From contig CAZDSS010000028.1 of the NCBI GenBank assembly GCA_964508185.1, positions 1 to 28,031 on the forward strand: a DNA stretch of 28,031 bases, in the 5' to 3' direction. The notes under the pieces were generated by a model. That model was not told where the DNA came from, did not search any database, and saw only the letters and a program-made list of their open reading frames with translations. The translations under genes were made by a program, and so were the position numbers. Source of the DNA: CAZDSS01 sp964508185 (GTDB taxonomy: Bacteria; Pseudomonadota; Alphaproteobacteria; Sphingomonadales; Govanellaceae). This document shows, one piece after another, positions 1-7,726 of the stretch (positions are counted from its first letter, which is position 1; each line of letters starts with the position of its first letter).

Positions 1-569
1 TATTTGGCGTTCATGTCGAAAAGGTTTGCTTCGTGCGGCGCCGGGTGGCGGTCGCCCACCGCATCGCGCACCACGGTGGTGATGAAGCCGTGGGACATGG
101 CGTCAACGCAGCTCGCCCGGACACAGCCGCTGGTGGTAAGGCCCGTCAGGATCGCGTTGTCGATGCCGAGGCTCGTCAGCGTCGAGGCGAGCGACGTGCC
201 GAAGAAGGCGCTCGGATACTGCTTCGAGATCACGAGCTCGTCTTCCCGCGGCTCGAGCCCCTTGGGCCAGGCGCCGAGCGGGCTGCCTTCGCGGAAATGG
301 CGCAGGGGCAGGGCCTTTTCATAAAAGCGGCCGCCGTCGATGGCCTTCGGGTGATAGAGCTGGCGGGTGAGGATCACGGGGATTCCCGCTTCATGCGCCG
401 CTTCGCGGATGCGGAGGGCGGACGCCAGCGCGTCCTCGACGCCCGCGTAGAGATCGCATGCGGGATCGAAATAGGCCTGCACGAAATCGATGAGAATGAG
501 GGCCGGGCGCTTGCCGAAGCCCACGGAATTGCCGTAGGCGCGTTTGTAGTTTTCTTCGAGATCGGTCAT
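1..569 (-). CDS. Isochorismatase-family cysteine amidohydrolase (N-carbamoylsarcosine amidase / maleamate amidase-like), C-terminus cut by window start
   Basis: A cysteine hydrolase that probably cleaves an amide or carbamoyl group in the cytoplasm. The visible 189 residues carry the family triad: Asp28 in ALILIDF, Lys116 in VISKQYPSAFFGT and Cys149 in TGLTTSGCVRASC. The TSGCVRA context resembles N-carbamoylsarcosine amidase and NicF-type maleamate amidase more than isochorismatase proper. The gene starts one base after the stop of the LeuD-like gene, so it is the eighth visible gene of the minus-strand operon and should be co-translated with it. Its place beside a maleate-type hydratase makes maleamate or a substituted maleamate an attractive substrate, but this is inference. 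The end of the gene lies beyond base 1. Confidence 0.85.
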   Translation of the reverse strand, partial: MTDLEENYKRAYGNSVGFGKRPALILIDFVQAYFDPACDLYAGVEDALASALRIREAAHEAGIPVILTRQLYHPKAIDGGRFYEKALPLRHFREGSPLGAWPKGLEPREDELVISKQYPSAFFGTSLASTLTSLGIDNAILTGLTTSGCVRASCVDAMSHGFITTVVRDAVGDRHPAPHEANLFDMNAK

Positions 570-570
570 C

Positions 571-1185
571 TCACAAATCCTCGTAAAGCCAGGGCGTGTC
601 CTTCGCCCGCTTGCGTTCGTAATCCTCGATGGCCGCGCTGTCCTGGGCCAGGATCTGGTCGATGTCGTCCCAGCCATGGAGAAGCGCCTCGCGGCTCGAC
701 GGGTCGATGTCGAACGATACGGTGGCGCCATCGGCCGTGGTGATGGTCCGGGTTTCGAGGGACACGGTGATCGGGCCCGCTGCCGCAGCTGCCGCCAGGC
801 GTTCCGCCTCCGCGCGGGTAACACGGGCGGGAAGCAGGCCGCTCCGGATGCAGTTGGCGGCGAAGATTTCGCCGAAGCCAGCGGCGATGACGCAGCGGAT
901 GCCGTAGTCCTCAAGAGTCCAGACCGCATGCTCGCGGCTCGACCCGCAGCCGAAATTGTCGCCGGCGATCAGGATCGACGCGCTGCGGAACTGCGGCCGG
1001 TTCAGGACGAAATCCGCGATCTCGGCGCCGTCCGCGTCGAACCGCCGGTCGTTGAAGAGATATCTGCCAAGCCCCGCCTTCTCCATGATGAGGAGGAAGC
1101 GGGCCGGGAAGATGATGTCGGTATCGATATCGTCTTCAAGGAGGGGGGCTGCGACGCCCGTCAATGTGGTGAATGCTTTGGCCAT
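571..1185 (-). CDS. LeuD-like hydratase small subunit (isopropylmalate/maleate/citraconate-type dehydratase)
   Basis: Small (swivel) subunit of an aconitase-superfamily hydro-lyase, 204 residues, the usual LeuD length. The family signatures are visible: DDIDTDIIFPARFL near the N-terminus and GDNFGCGSSREHAVWTLEDYG in the middle, the latter contacting substrate carboxylates. The start at 1185 (MAKAFTTL) was chosen over an upstream ATG because AGGGATG precedes it and because it begins four bases after the large-subunit stop. It must partner with the adjacent LeuC-like subunit. No leuA or leuB is nearby, and the neighbours are a monooxygenase, cupin and amidase. I therefore infer a catabolic hydratase acting on maleate, citraconate or dimethylmaleate rather than leucine synthesis. 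A leucine-pathway enzyme cannot be excluded from sequence alone. Confidence 0.88.
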   Translation of the reverse strand: MAKAFTTLTGVAAPLLEDDIDTDIIFPARFLLIMEKAGLGRYLFNDRRFDADGAEIADFVLNRPQFRSASILIAGDNFGCGSSREHAVWTLEDYGIRCVIAAGFGEIFAANCIRSGLLPARVTRAEAERLAAAAAAGPITVSLETRTITTADGATVSFDIDPSSREALLHGWDDIDQILAQDSAAIEDYERKRAKDTPWLYEDL

Positions 1186-1189
1186 GGCG

Positions 1190-2599
1190 TCATCCCTGAA
1201 GCTTGCGCACGTCCGCAAGGCGGCCGGTGATCGCCGCGGCTGCGGCCATGGCCGGGCTCATGAGATGGGTGCGGCCGCCGCGGCCCTGCCGCCCTTCGAA
1301 ATTGCGGTTCGAGGTGGAGGCGCAACGCTCGCCCGGCGCCAGTCGATCGGCGTTCATGGCCACGCACATGGAGCAGCCGGATTCCCGCCATTCGAAGCCG
1401 GCGTCGATGAACACGCGGTCGAGGCCGCGGGCTTCCGCCTCCCGCTTCACGGCGGTGGAGCCGGGGACGACCATGGCGCGGACATCGGGCGCCACCTTGC
1501 GGCCGCGAATGACCCGCGCCGCGGCTTCCAGATCCTCCATGCGGCCGTTGGTGCAGGAGCCGATGAAGACGCGATCGATCGCGATATCCGTCGCCTTCAT
1601 GCCGGGGGTGAGGCCCATATAGGCAAGGCTCGCGCGGATGCGCTCGCGGCGCTGCGGATCCGCTTCCCTGTCGGGATCGGGCACATGGCCGTCGATGTCG
1701 ATCACGAGATCGGGACTCGTCCCCCAGGTGACCTGCGGCACGAGGGTCGAAAGATCGATGCGCACGCTGCGGTCGAAGACCGCGCCCTCGTCGGTGGGCA
1801 AGGTCTTCCAGTAGGCGACGGCGCGTTCGAAATGTTCGGCGCGCGGCGCATGGGGCCGTCCGGCGAGATAGGCGAAGGTGACGTCGTCAGGAGCTACAAG
1901 CCCCGTGCGCGTCCCCGCTTCGATCGCCATGTTGCATAGGGTCATGCGCGCTTCCATGGAAAGCGCCTCAACGCCCGGCCCGCGATATTCCAGGGCGTGG
2001 CCCGCGGCGCCGTCGCAGCCGATGCGGCCGATGAGGGCGAGGGTCACGTCCTTCGCGCTCACACCCTCCGGCAACGTGCCGTCGAGCCATACTTCCATGT
2101 TGCGCGCGCGGCGCTGGGGCAGGGTGTTGGTCGCCATGACGGTCGCGCATTCGCTCGCCCCGATGCCGAAGGCGAGCGCGCCGAACGCGCCATGGGTCGA
2201 GGTATGGCTGTCGCCGCAGGCGAGCGTGATGCCCGGCAGGGTGAAACCCAGTTCCGGCCCGATCACATGGACAATGCCCTGACGTCCGTCATCGAGCGGA
2301 ATGAAAGGGATGCCCATGGCGGCGCAATTGGCGGCGAGGCGTTCCACCTGCGCCCGCGCCATGGGATCGCGGATTTCGCCCGTGCGGTCGTCGGTGGGCA
2401 CCGCATGGTCCGGCACCGCAAGATTGGTCAGGGGACGGCGGGGCTTGAGGTTCTTGGCCTCGAGCCGCCGGAAGGATTGCGGGGTGCTCACTTCCTGCAG
2501 GAGATGCCGGTCGACATACAAGAGCGTGCTGCCGTCGGCGCGCTCCCGCACCACATGGCTTTCCCACAGCTTGTCGTAAAGGGTGCGCGCGCGGGTCAT
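1190..2599 (-). CDS. LeuC-like hydratase large subunit, [4Fe-4S] aconitase superfamily
   Basis: Large catalytic subunit, 469 residues, of a two-subunit hydro-lyase. The three cluster-binding cysteines are present with LeuC-type spacing: Cys349 in GSCTNGR, and Cys409 and Cys412 in SGCSMC. The N-terminal signature TLYDKLWESHVV, the GDSHTSTHGAFGALAFGIGASE block and the C-terminal TSNRNFEGRQGRGGRTHLMSP block are intact, so the enzyme should be active. The ATG at 2599 overlaps the stop of the dehydrogenase gene (ATGA), which supports that start over a longer reading frame. Subunits of maleate hydratase, citraconase and 2,3-dimethylmaleate hydratase are homologous to LeuC. The catabolic neighbours favour one of these roles, but the substrate is not readable from the sequence. 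Confidence 0.9.
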   Translation of the reverse strand: MTRARTLYDKLWESHVVRERADGSTLLYVDRHLLQEVSTPQSFRRLEAKNLKPRRPLTNLAVPDHAVPTDDRTGEIRDPMARAQVERLAANCAAMGIPFIPLDDGRQGIVHVIGPELGFTLPGITLACGDSHTSTHGAFGALAFGIGASECATVMATNTLPQRRARNMEVWLDGTLPEGVSAKDVTLALIGRIGCDGAAGHALEYRGPGVEALSMEARMTLCNMAIEAGTRTGLVAPDDVTFAYLAGRPHAPRAEHFERAVAYWKTLPTDEGAVFDRSVRIDLSTLVPQVTWGTSPDLVIDIDGHVPDPDREADPQRRERIRASLAYMGLTPGMKATDIAIDRVFIGSCTNGRMEDLEAAARVIRGRKVAPDVRAMVVPGSTAVKREAEARGLDRVFIDAGFEWRESGCSMCVAMNADRLAPGERCASTSNRNFEGRQGRGGRTHLMSPAMAAAAAITGRLADVRKLQG

Positions 2600-3651
2600 T
2601 CCGAGATCCGGATCAGAACACGGCTGATATCGGCGGCGGCGTCGCCGGTGAGCAGGGCGAAGGCATCCGCCGCTTCTTCCAGGGTGAAGCGGGCCGCCAC
2701 CGTGGGCTTCAGATCGACGCGCTTCTCGGCGATGAGATCGAGCGCCTGCTTCTGGTGATGCCCGGCGCGGATGCCGAAGACGCGAAGTTCCCGCGCCACG
2801 AAATCCCAGCCCGTGAGATTGATGTTGTAGCCGCCGGTGACCGCCACCGCCGCATCCATGCCGGCGATCGCGAATGCCTGCTGCAGGCCCCATTCGGAGG
2901 CGGTGGTCTCGATCACGTAGGCAAAGCCTTCGGGCATGAGGGCGAGGGCCTTGGCCGATACGTCTTCCCCGTGCCGGGAAAGGCCGATCACTTCGCGCGC
3001 GCCCATCAGGCTCGCGATCTCCTTCCGCTTGCCGGTGCCGCCGATCGCGACGACGTCGCAGCCGAGGGCGCGGGCGGCGGCGATGGCGCTGATGCCCATG
3101 GAGCCGACGCCGACGACGGCGAGCGTATCGCCCGCCCTGACGCCCATCTTTTCATAGGCGTTGAGGGCGTCGACGAGGCCTGCGAGCATGGACGCATCCT
3201 CGAAGCTCACGGCATCAGGCAGGCGGGCGAGCTTGCGCGCCTGCACGAGCGTATATTCCTGGCAGCAGGATTGCCGCGGCGGCGCGGCATAGGCGGGGTC
3301 GAGACAAAGATTGGTGCGGCCGGCGACGCAGTTGCGGCAGGCGCCGCAATGGTCGAGGGCGAGGGCCGACACGCGGTCCCCCACCTTGACGTTGTCAACA
3401 CCTTCCCCGACGGCGGCGACGACGCCCGAGAAGTCCGCGCCGATTCCCACGGGATACTGCTTCACATAGCGGCCGCCGCGATTGAGATAGACGCCGATAT
3501 CGGTGCCATAGGGCGCATAGACCGCAACGCGAATGAGCGCCTGGCCGGGACCCGGCTCAGGCACCGGAAGATCGACGACCTGTATTTCCGCCGGGCCCGT
3601 GACCTGGGCCGCCCGCATGGTCCTGGGCAGGGACGACGAGATGTCCGCCAT
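2596..3651 (-). CDS. Medium-chain (zinc-type) alcohol dehydrogenase with altered catalytic-zinc site
   Basis: MDR-family NAD(P)-dependent dehydrogenase, 351 residues. The N-terminal GroES-like domain holds an intact structural-zinc lobe (Cys102, Cys105, Cys108, Cys116 in DHCGACRNCVAGRTNLC). A Rossmann domain follows with VVGVGSMGISAI. The usual catalytic-zinc ligands are changed: the conserved Cys before GTD is Tyr48 (PYGTD), and the usual Gly-His-Glu becomes Gly-Ala-Asp (residues 71-73). The start at 3651 was preferred because its ATG overlaps the stop of the cupin gene; an in-frame ATG at 3675 would extend it by eight residues. It probably oxidises an alcohol, or reduces an enone, in the island's pathway. 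With this site a reductase of the quinone/enoyl type is possible. Confidence 0.87.
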   Translation of the reverse strand: MADISSSLPRTMRAAQVTGPAEIQVVDLPVPEPGPGQALIRVAVYAPYGTDIGVYLNRGGRYVKQYPVGIGADFSGVVAAVGEGVDNVKVGDRVSALALDHCGACRNCVAGRTNLCLDPAYAAPPRQSCCQEYTLVQARKLARLPDAVSFEDASMLAGLVDALNAYEKMGVRAGDTLAVVGVGSMGISAIAAARALGCDVVAIGGTGKRKEIASLMGAREVIGLSRHGEDVSAKALALMPEGFAYVIETTASEWGLQQAFAIAGMDAAVAVTGGYNINLTGWDFVARELRVFGIRAGHHQKQALDLIAEKRVDLKPTVAARFTLEEAADAFALLTGDAAADISRVLIRISE

Positions 3652-4394
3652 CAGACGCCCCGGGGGAATTGCCACAGAATGAATTCGCAGCCTTCGGGCG
3701 CGGATTCCGCATCGAAGGCTTCGATTCCGGCGGGGCCGACCGTGTAGTCGCCGCGCTCGAAGGTGATGCCCTGGCCGGTGACGCTGCCCTGGGTCACCAT
3801 CGCTTCCCAGCGGGTGTCACGCCCGGGAATGTCGGCGCCGTTCCGCGTCCAGCCGGCGGGGATCTGGACGGCGAGCGTGCGCGCGCCGGTCGTATTGTCC
3901 GCGCTCAGGGTCTTGATGCGCCAGCCGGCGGGGAAGCCGGGGGCGTCTTCCCACGCCATTTCGGCGGGCGTGCAGTAGAGCACGAGGCCGCGGGGGTCGG
4001 TGATCTCCTCAAGCGGATATTCGTCGTCCTCCGCCGGCTCGTGGACGAGCAGCAACTCGCACGGGCCGTCGTTGCGGATGACGGCGAGCGCCCCTTCCTC
4101 GGAGCGCTCGTCATGGCCGTGCACCACCCGCGCCGGGCGATAGAAGTAATCGCCCGCATGCCAGTAGTGACGGCCGCCGACGGTGACCGACCCGTCCCAC
4201 ATGAAGACTTCCTCGAAGGAGTCGTGGTAGTGGGCGATGCCGCCGCCACGCCAGCCTTCGGGAATGCCCACAAGCGCCGTGACGTAGCCGGTGTCGGGTT
4301 CATGGTTCAGCACCTTGCGGCGCAGGCCATGGGTGCCGAGCTTTTCCCATTGGAGCTCGCTCGGGCGGATGCGGGTCAGGATGGGTCTGGTCAC
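3651..4394 (-). CDS. ChrR-like bicupin, metal site in N-terminal half
   Basis: A 247-residue protein with two cupin barrels. The first has a full metal motif: His55, His57, Glu61 in AHYHDSFEEVF with Gly68, then GDYFYRPARVVH giving His92. The second half (TTGARTLAVQIPAGW onward) keeps the fold signature but lacks ligands. The PDTG..T strand motif resembles ChrR-type cupins, a group that includes the diketone-cleaving dioxygenase Dke1. A GTG start is used, with AGGGAGG eight bases upstream. The gene is inside the minus-strand operon, 27 bases after the racemase-fold gene and overlapping the dehydrogenase start. An oxygenative C-C cleavage role is inference; an isomerase or lyase is also possible. 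Confidence 0.85.
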   Translation of the reverse strand: MTRPILTRIRPSELQWEKLGTHGLRRKVLNHEPDTGYVTALVGIPEGWRGGGIAHYHDSFEEVFMWDGSVTVGGRHYWHAGDYFYRPARVVHGHDERSEEGALAVIRNDGPCELLLVHEPAEDDEYPLEEITDPRGLVLYCTPAEMAWEDAPGFPAGWRIKTLSADNTTGARTLAVQIPAGWTRNGADIPGRDTRWEAMVTQGSVTGQGITFERGDYTVGPAGIEAFDAESAPEGCEFILWQFPRGV

Positions 4395-4421
4395 TTTCGC
4401 GCCTCCCTTGTGCGGTGGACC

Positions 4422-5198
4422 TTAGAATTCGGACATCAGGCGTCCGAAGCCATCAATCTGATCATTGATACCGTTGGCGCGCAGCGCATGCCAGTAGGTC
4501 GCGGTGTTGATGGCGATCACCGGCTTGCCGAGCCACCATTCCGCCCAGGCGGCGAGACGGATGGCCGAAAGGTTGGTGCCGAGCTGCAGGATGGCGTCCA
4601 CGTCGTCGCCGTCCAGCGCGCGGAAGGTGTCGCGCACCTTTTCCGGCGTCACTTCGGCGATCGAGATCCAGGACGGGCACTGCAGCGGAATGTCGCGCAC
4701 CGTCTCGATCCCGTAGTCGGAGAAGAACTTGCGCACTTCCTCGTTGGCCGCCGGATAATAGGGCGAGAAGAAGGACACGCGCTTGATGTTGCCGTAGGCC
4801 TTGATGGCGGCCATCACCGATTCGGCGCCGGTCGAGACCTTGAGGCCCGATTCGCGCTCGATCCCTTCGCGCCACTTGCGGGCGCCTTCCGCGCCGCCGA
4901 AGAAGGTGACGGCGGACATGCCCATGACGAGATAGTTGGGCTCGCAGGTCAGCACGCCGCGCACGGCTTCGAGCGTGTTGTGGCTGATTTCCCAGGCGCC
5001 TTCCATGAAGGTCTCGTTGGACACGGCCTTGCGGTTCGGCACCAGGATGCGGCTGTAGTGGTTGGTGACGCCGCGCGGGCGCAGATCGTCGAAATCCGGC
5101 TGCACGACGGTGTTGGTGGACGGGCCGAGCACGCCGAACTTCATCCGGGGACCGAGGGAGTCGGCGCTACGACGTTCAAAGGAGGTGGGGTTGCTCAT
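4422..5198 (-). CDS. Asp/Glu racemase superfamily enzyme (maleate isomerase / arylmalonate decarboxylase fold) lacking catalytic cysteines
   Basis: 258 residues with the two-lobe pattern of maleate cis-trans isomerases and arylmalonate decarboxylase: FGVLGPSTNTVVQPDFDDL at the N-terminus, VMGMSAVTFFGG in the first active-site loop, and DAILQLGTNLSA plus GKPVIAINTATYWHALR near the C-terminus. Maleate isomerase uses a cysteine in each loop, and arylmalonate decarboxylase keeps only the second. Here both positions appear to be glycine (Gly93 and Gly207); the only cysteines, Cys85 and Cys174, lie elsewhere. A classical cysteine-based isomerisation is therefore unlikely, and I do not name it maleate isomerase. 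The start overlaps the monooxygenase stop (ATGA) with GGAGG upstream, so translation is coupled. Confidence 0.82.
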   Translation of the reverse strand: MSNPTSFERRSADSLGPRMKFGVLGPSTNTVVQPDFDDLRPRGVTNHYSRILVPNRKAVSNETFMEGAWEISHNTLEAVRGVLTCEPNYLVMGMSAVTFFGGAEGARKWREGIERESGLKVSTGAESVMAAIKAYGNIKRVSFFSPYYPAANEEVRKFFSDYGIETVRDIPLQCPSWISIAEVTPEKVRDTFRALDGDDVDAILQLGTNLSAIRLAAWAEWWLGKPVIAINTATYWHALRANGINDQIDGFGRLMSEF

Positions 5199-6388
5199 TG
5201 GATGGCCTCCGCTTCTTCAAGGCTCGCAAACATGGATTGACGCAACAGGTAGGCGCGGCGCTGTTCGGGATCTTTGGCGATGGCTTCGAACCGGGCGAGA
5301 CGCTGTTTCTGGTAGTCGGCAGCGCCCTGTTCCATGAACAGCTTGTTCTCGATGGTCTGCGCCTGGATGAAGCTTTTCGTCACCGCCCGCCGCTGGCGGT
5401 TGAAGAGGTCGAGGAGCTCGGGGCCGCCGCCGCGGCGCAGGATCTTCTCGAGCTTGTCGGCAAGGTTCCACGCATCATGGATGCCGCTGTTCATGCCGAA
5501 CCCGCCAAGCGGGTTGTTGAGATGGGCGGCATCGCCGACGAGGAAGATGCGGCCGTCCACGAAGGTGGAGGCGACGCGCTGATGCACGCGATAGATGGTG
5601 CGGTGCGCCACATTCACCTCGCGGTCGCCGACGATGCGACTGAAGACCTTGGAAACGTTTTCTTCCCCCAGGAGCTCCTCGTTGCTCGCCTCGGGGCTTC
5701 CCGGCACCAGGATGCGCCACAGGCGCGGCACGCGCAGCAGCACGAGCCATTCCTCGGGGTCGGACAGATAATTCACATAGGCGAGGTCGGTGATGACCTC
5801 CTCGATCGGGAAGTCGGTCGACAGGCTCACGAACTTTTCTTCGTAGGTGAAGCCTTCGAACTCGACGCCCAGGCACTTGCGCACCACCGAATGCGCGCCG
5901 TCGGCGCCGATGATGAACTTGGCGGCGATTTCCCGCTTCTCGCCCTTGTGCTCGACGGTGGCGATGGCTTCGCTGCCGTTCTGCCGCACCGCGACCACGG
6001 GGGTCGAGAACAGCACCTCGGCGCGGGGATGGTTCTGCAACCGCTCGGCGAGCGCCATGGCGAGATAGTACTGCTCGCACTGCAGGCGGAACGGATAGCG
6101 CGTGCGGTCGGCGAGCTCCGACATGTCGAAGGCGATGACCGCCCCCGTGGCGCGCTCGCGCAGGTGATAGACGGGGGCCTTGAGGCCCCGCGCGATCAGT
6201 TCGTCGGCGACGCCCAGTTCATCCAGCATCTCGATGGTGGGGGCGTGAATGGTTGAAGCGCGAAGGTCGTGGGCGCAGGAATCGGCTGCCTCGCACAGCA
6301 CCACGTCCATCCCCATCTGCGCCAGGCGATAGGCGGCAACGGTGCCAACGGGACCCGCGCCAACCACCAGAATTTCTGTACGCTGCAT
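5195..6388 (-). CDS. Class A FAD-dependent monooxygenase (aromatic-ring hydroxylase type)
   Basis: PHBH-fold flavoprotein hydroxylase, 397 residues, expected to use NAD(P)H and O2. It shows the three FAD motifs in order: GAGPVG at residues 10-15, the DG motif (Asp163-Gly164 in IIGADGAHS), and the GD motif (Gly285-Asp286 in FLVGDAAHLNNPLGGFGMN). It looks closest to MhpA/phenol-hydroxylase-like single-component enzymes but is shorter, without the C-terminal thioredoxin-like domain. The start at 6388 is preceded by GGAAGTGAG. It is the second gene of the minus-strand operon, behind the importer and coupled to the racemase-fold gene. It probably does the first hydroxylation of an aromatic or N-heterocyclic substrate; the identity of that substrate is unknown. 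Confidence 0.9.
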   Translation of the reverse strand: MQRTEILVVGAGPVGTVAAYRLAQMGMDVVLCEAADSCAHDLRASTIHAPTIEMLDELGVADELIARGLKAPVYHLRERATGAVIAFDMSELADRTRYPFRLQCEQYYLAMALAERLQNHPRAEVLFSTPVVAVRQNGSEAIATVEHKGEKREIAAKFIIGADGAHSVVRKCLGVEFEGFTYEEKFVSLSTDFPIEEVITDLAYVNYLSDPEEWLVLLRVPRLWRILVPGSPEASNEELLGEENVSKVFSRIVGDREVNVAHRTIYRVHQRVASTFVDGRIFLVGDAAHLNNPLGGFGMNSGIHDAWNLADKLEKILRRGGGPELLDLFNRQRRAVTKSFIQAQTIENKLFMEQGAADYQKQRLARFEAIAKDPEQRRAYLLRQSMFASLEEAEAIQ

Positions 6389-6468
6389 CTCACTTCCAAC
6401 TTGTGTTTGATTTTGTGAGCTCAATCTGGAACGCGGCGCAGGCATTTTCCACTGGCGGGGCGCGCCAT

Positions 6469-6498
6469 GATCGCACAGCGAAAACGTCGCTTGCGATC
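6469..6498. promoter_or_regulatory. Intercistronic hairpin between MFS and monooxygenase genes
   Basis: A two-part inverted repeat: outer arms GATCGCA/TGCGATC (7 bp) and inner arms AGCGA/TCGCT (5 bp) separated by one bulged C, with a 5-base loop. It straddles the MFS stop codon on the minus strand. No T-tract follows in the direction of transcription, so it looks more like an RNA-stability or processing element than a strong terminator. The 108-base gap it sits in could also hold a secondary promoter, though I recognise none. Confidence 0.5.
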
Positions 6499-7726
6499 AG
6501 GCGAGCGCAGCCTGCGGCGCGCGCTGGCTGCGCCGGAACAGGATCCCGGCGCAGAGCGCCATGACGATGAGGACGCAGTTCAGAATGAAGGCTTCGTGAT
6601 AGGTGCCGAAGTGGTCATGGAGGAAGCCCGCGGTCCACACGCCGGAGCCCGAGGAGATGGCCTCGAACACGATGAAGAGGCCTACCATCTTGCCGAGATT
6701 GGGCCCTGCGAAATATTCGCCGATCACCACCTGGGTCAGCACGAAGCAGCCCGCCCAGCCGAGCCCGAGCAGGGCCAGCGCGACGAAGATGGTGCCGGGG
6801 AAGGCGAGGGTGAGCAGAACCGCGCCGCTGAGGAGTATGGCCTTCTGGCTGATCCAGACCGGATGAATCCCCCAGCGCTCCGCGGCGGCGCCCACGATCA
6901 CCTTGGCCACGAGCCCGATGGTGAAGACGGTGCTGATGCCGGCGGCGGACAGGGGCGCGCTCATGCCGATGTCGCGCATGTAGAGGAACAGGTTCAGGAG
7001 GAAGGAGGTGGAGGCGAAGAACACCCCGAAGGTCGCAAGCGCCAGAAGCGCCAGATTGATCGCGGAGCGATTGCGGACGGATCCGGCCTTCTTCTTCGCG
7101 TCGCCTGCCGATTCGGCTGCCGCCTCCGCGGCGATCGCCGCGGGCGGGCGCCGGAACAGGAGGAGGGCGGCGATGGGGATGAGGGCGAGCGGCACCAGCA
7201 TCAGTTGATGCAAGGCCCCGCGCCAGCCGTAACCTTCGGTGAGGAAGACGGCGATCCCGGGCAGGAGGGCGGCGCCGATGCTGGTGCCCGAAAGCGCGAC
7301 GGAGGTCGCGAGCGTGCGGTGGGACGAGAAATATTGCCGCACCAGCACCAGCACGATCACCACATGGGCGCTGGCGAAGCAGAGGCCCAGAAGACCGTAG
7401 AGGCCGTAAAGCTGGCCGATGGACTGCGCCTTGCTGTAGAGAAACAGGGTGAGCGAGAGCAGCAGAAGCCCGCCGATGGCGATGACCCGCGGCGGGATGC
7501 GCTGGATGGCGAAACCGATGGCGAGGCCCGAGAAGCCCGACGCCAGGAGGAAGATGGTTTCCCGGAACTTGAGATCCGCGCGATCGATTCCGAGTTCCTT
7601 GAGGATGGCCTCGTCGAGGGTGGGGAGCGCGGAATTGATGGTGCCGTGCACCACGATCATGATGAGAAGCAGCCCCGCGACCACGAGCCATCCGGGGCGG
7701 TTGTTTTTGTCAAAGGCTGACGACAT
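6497..7726 (-). CDS. MFS transporter, probable substrate importer of the catabolic operon
   Basis: Major facilitator superfamily inner-membrane protein, 409 residues, with about twelve hydrophobic segments. The first begins at GWLVVAGLLLIMIVVHG. A charged cytoplasmic loop (AAESAGDAKKKAGSVRNRS, around residue 205) separates the two six-helix halves. The architecture and length fit the monocarboxylate/organic-acid MFS group (OFA/MCT-like), though the substrate is not readable. It is the first gene of the minus-strand operon, reading away from the 7727-7899 promoter region, which suits a role in uptake of the inducing substrate. The ribosome-binding site ahead of the ATG is weak (ACAGAG). A hairpin overlaps its stop codon. 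Confidence 0.88.
   Translation of the reverse strand: MSSAFDKNNRPGWLVVAGLLLIMIVVHGTINSALPTLDEAILKELGIDRADLKFRETIFLLASGFSGLAIGFAIQRIPPRVIAIGGLLLLSLTLFLYSKAQSIGQLYGLYGLLGLCFASAHVVIVLVLVRQYFSSHRTLATSVALSGTSIGAALLPGIAVFLTEGYGWRGALHQLMLVPLALIPIAALLLFRRPPAAIAAEAAAESAGDAKKKAGSVRNRSAINLALLALATFGVFFASTSFLLNLFLYMRDIGMSAPLSAAGISTVFTIGLVAKVIVGAAAERWGIHPVWISQKAILLSGAVLLTLAFPGTIFVALALLGLGWAGCFVLTQVVIGEYFAGPNLGKMVGLFIVFEAISSGSGVWTAGFLHDHFGTYHEAFILNCVLIVMALCAGILFRRSQRAPQAALA

Noticed and set aside
1190..2599. Naming the hydratase genes leuC and leuD of leucine biosynthesis
   Set aside because: Family membership is clear, but leuA/leuB are absent and the operon is catabolic. Substrate cannot be read from the motifs, so no symbol was given.
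4422..5198. Calling the racemase-fold gene maleate isomerase (nicE/maiA)
   Set aside because: Both catalytic cysteine positions appear to be glycine, so the classical function is doubtful.
3669..5240. A 523-codon open frame on the plus strand
   Set aside because: It is antisense to the cupin and racemase-fold genes, has no recognisable motifs and a composition typical of shadow frames in GC-rich DNA.
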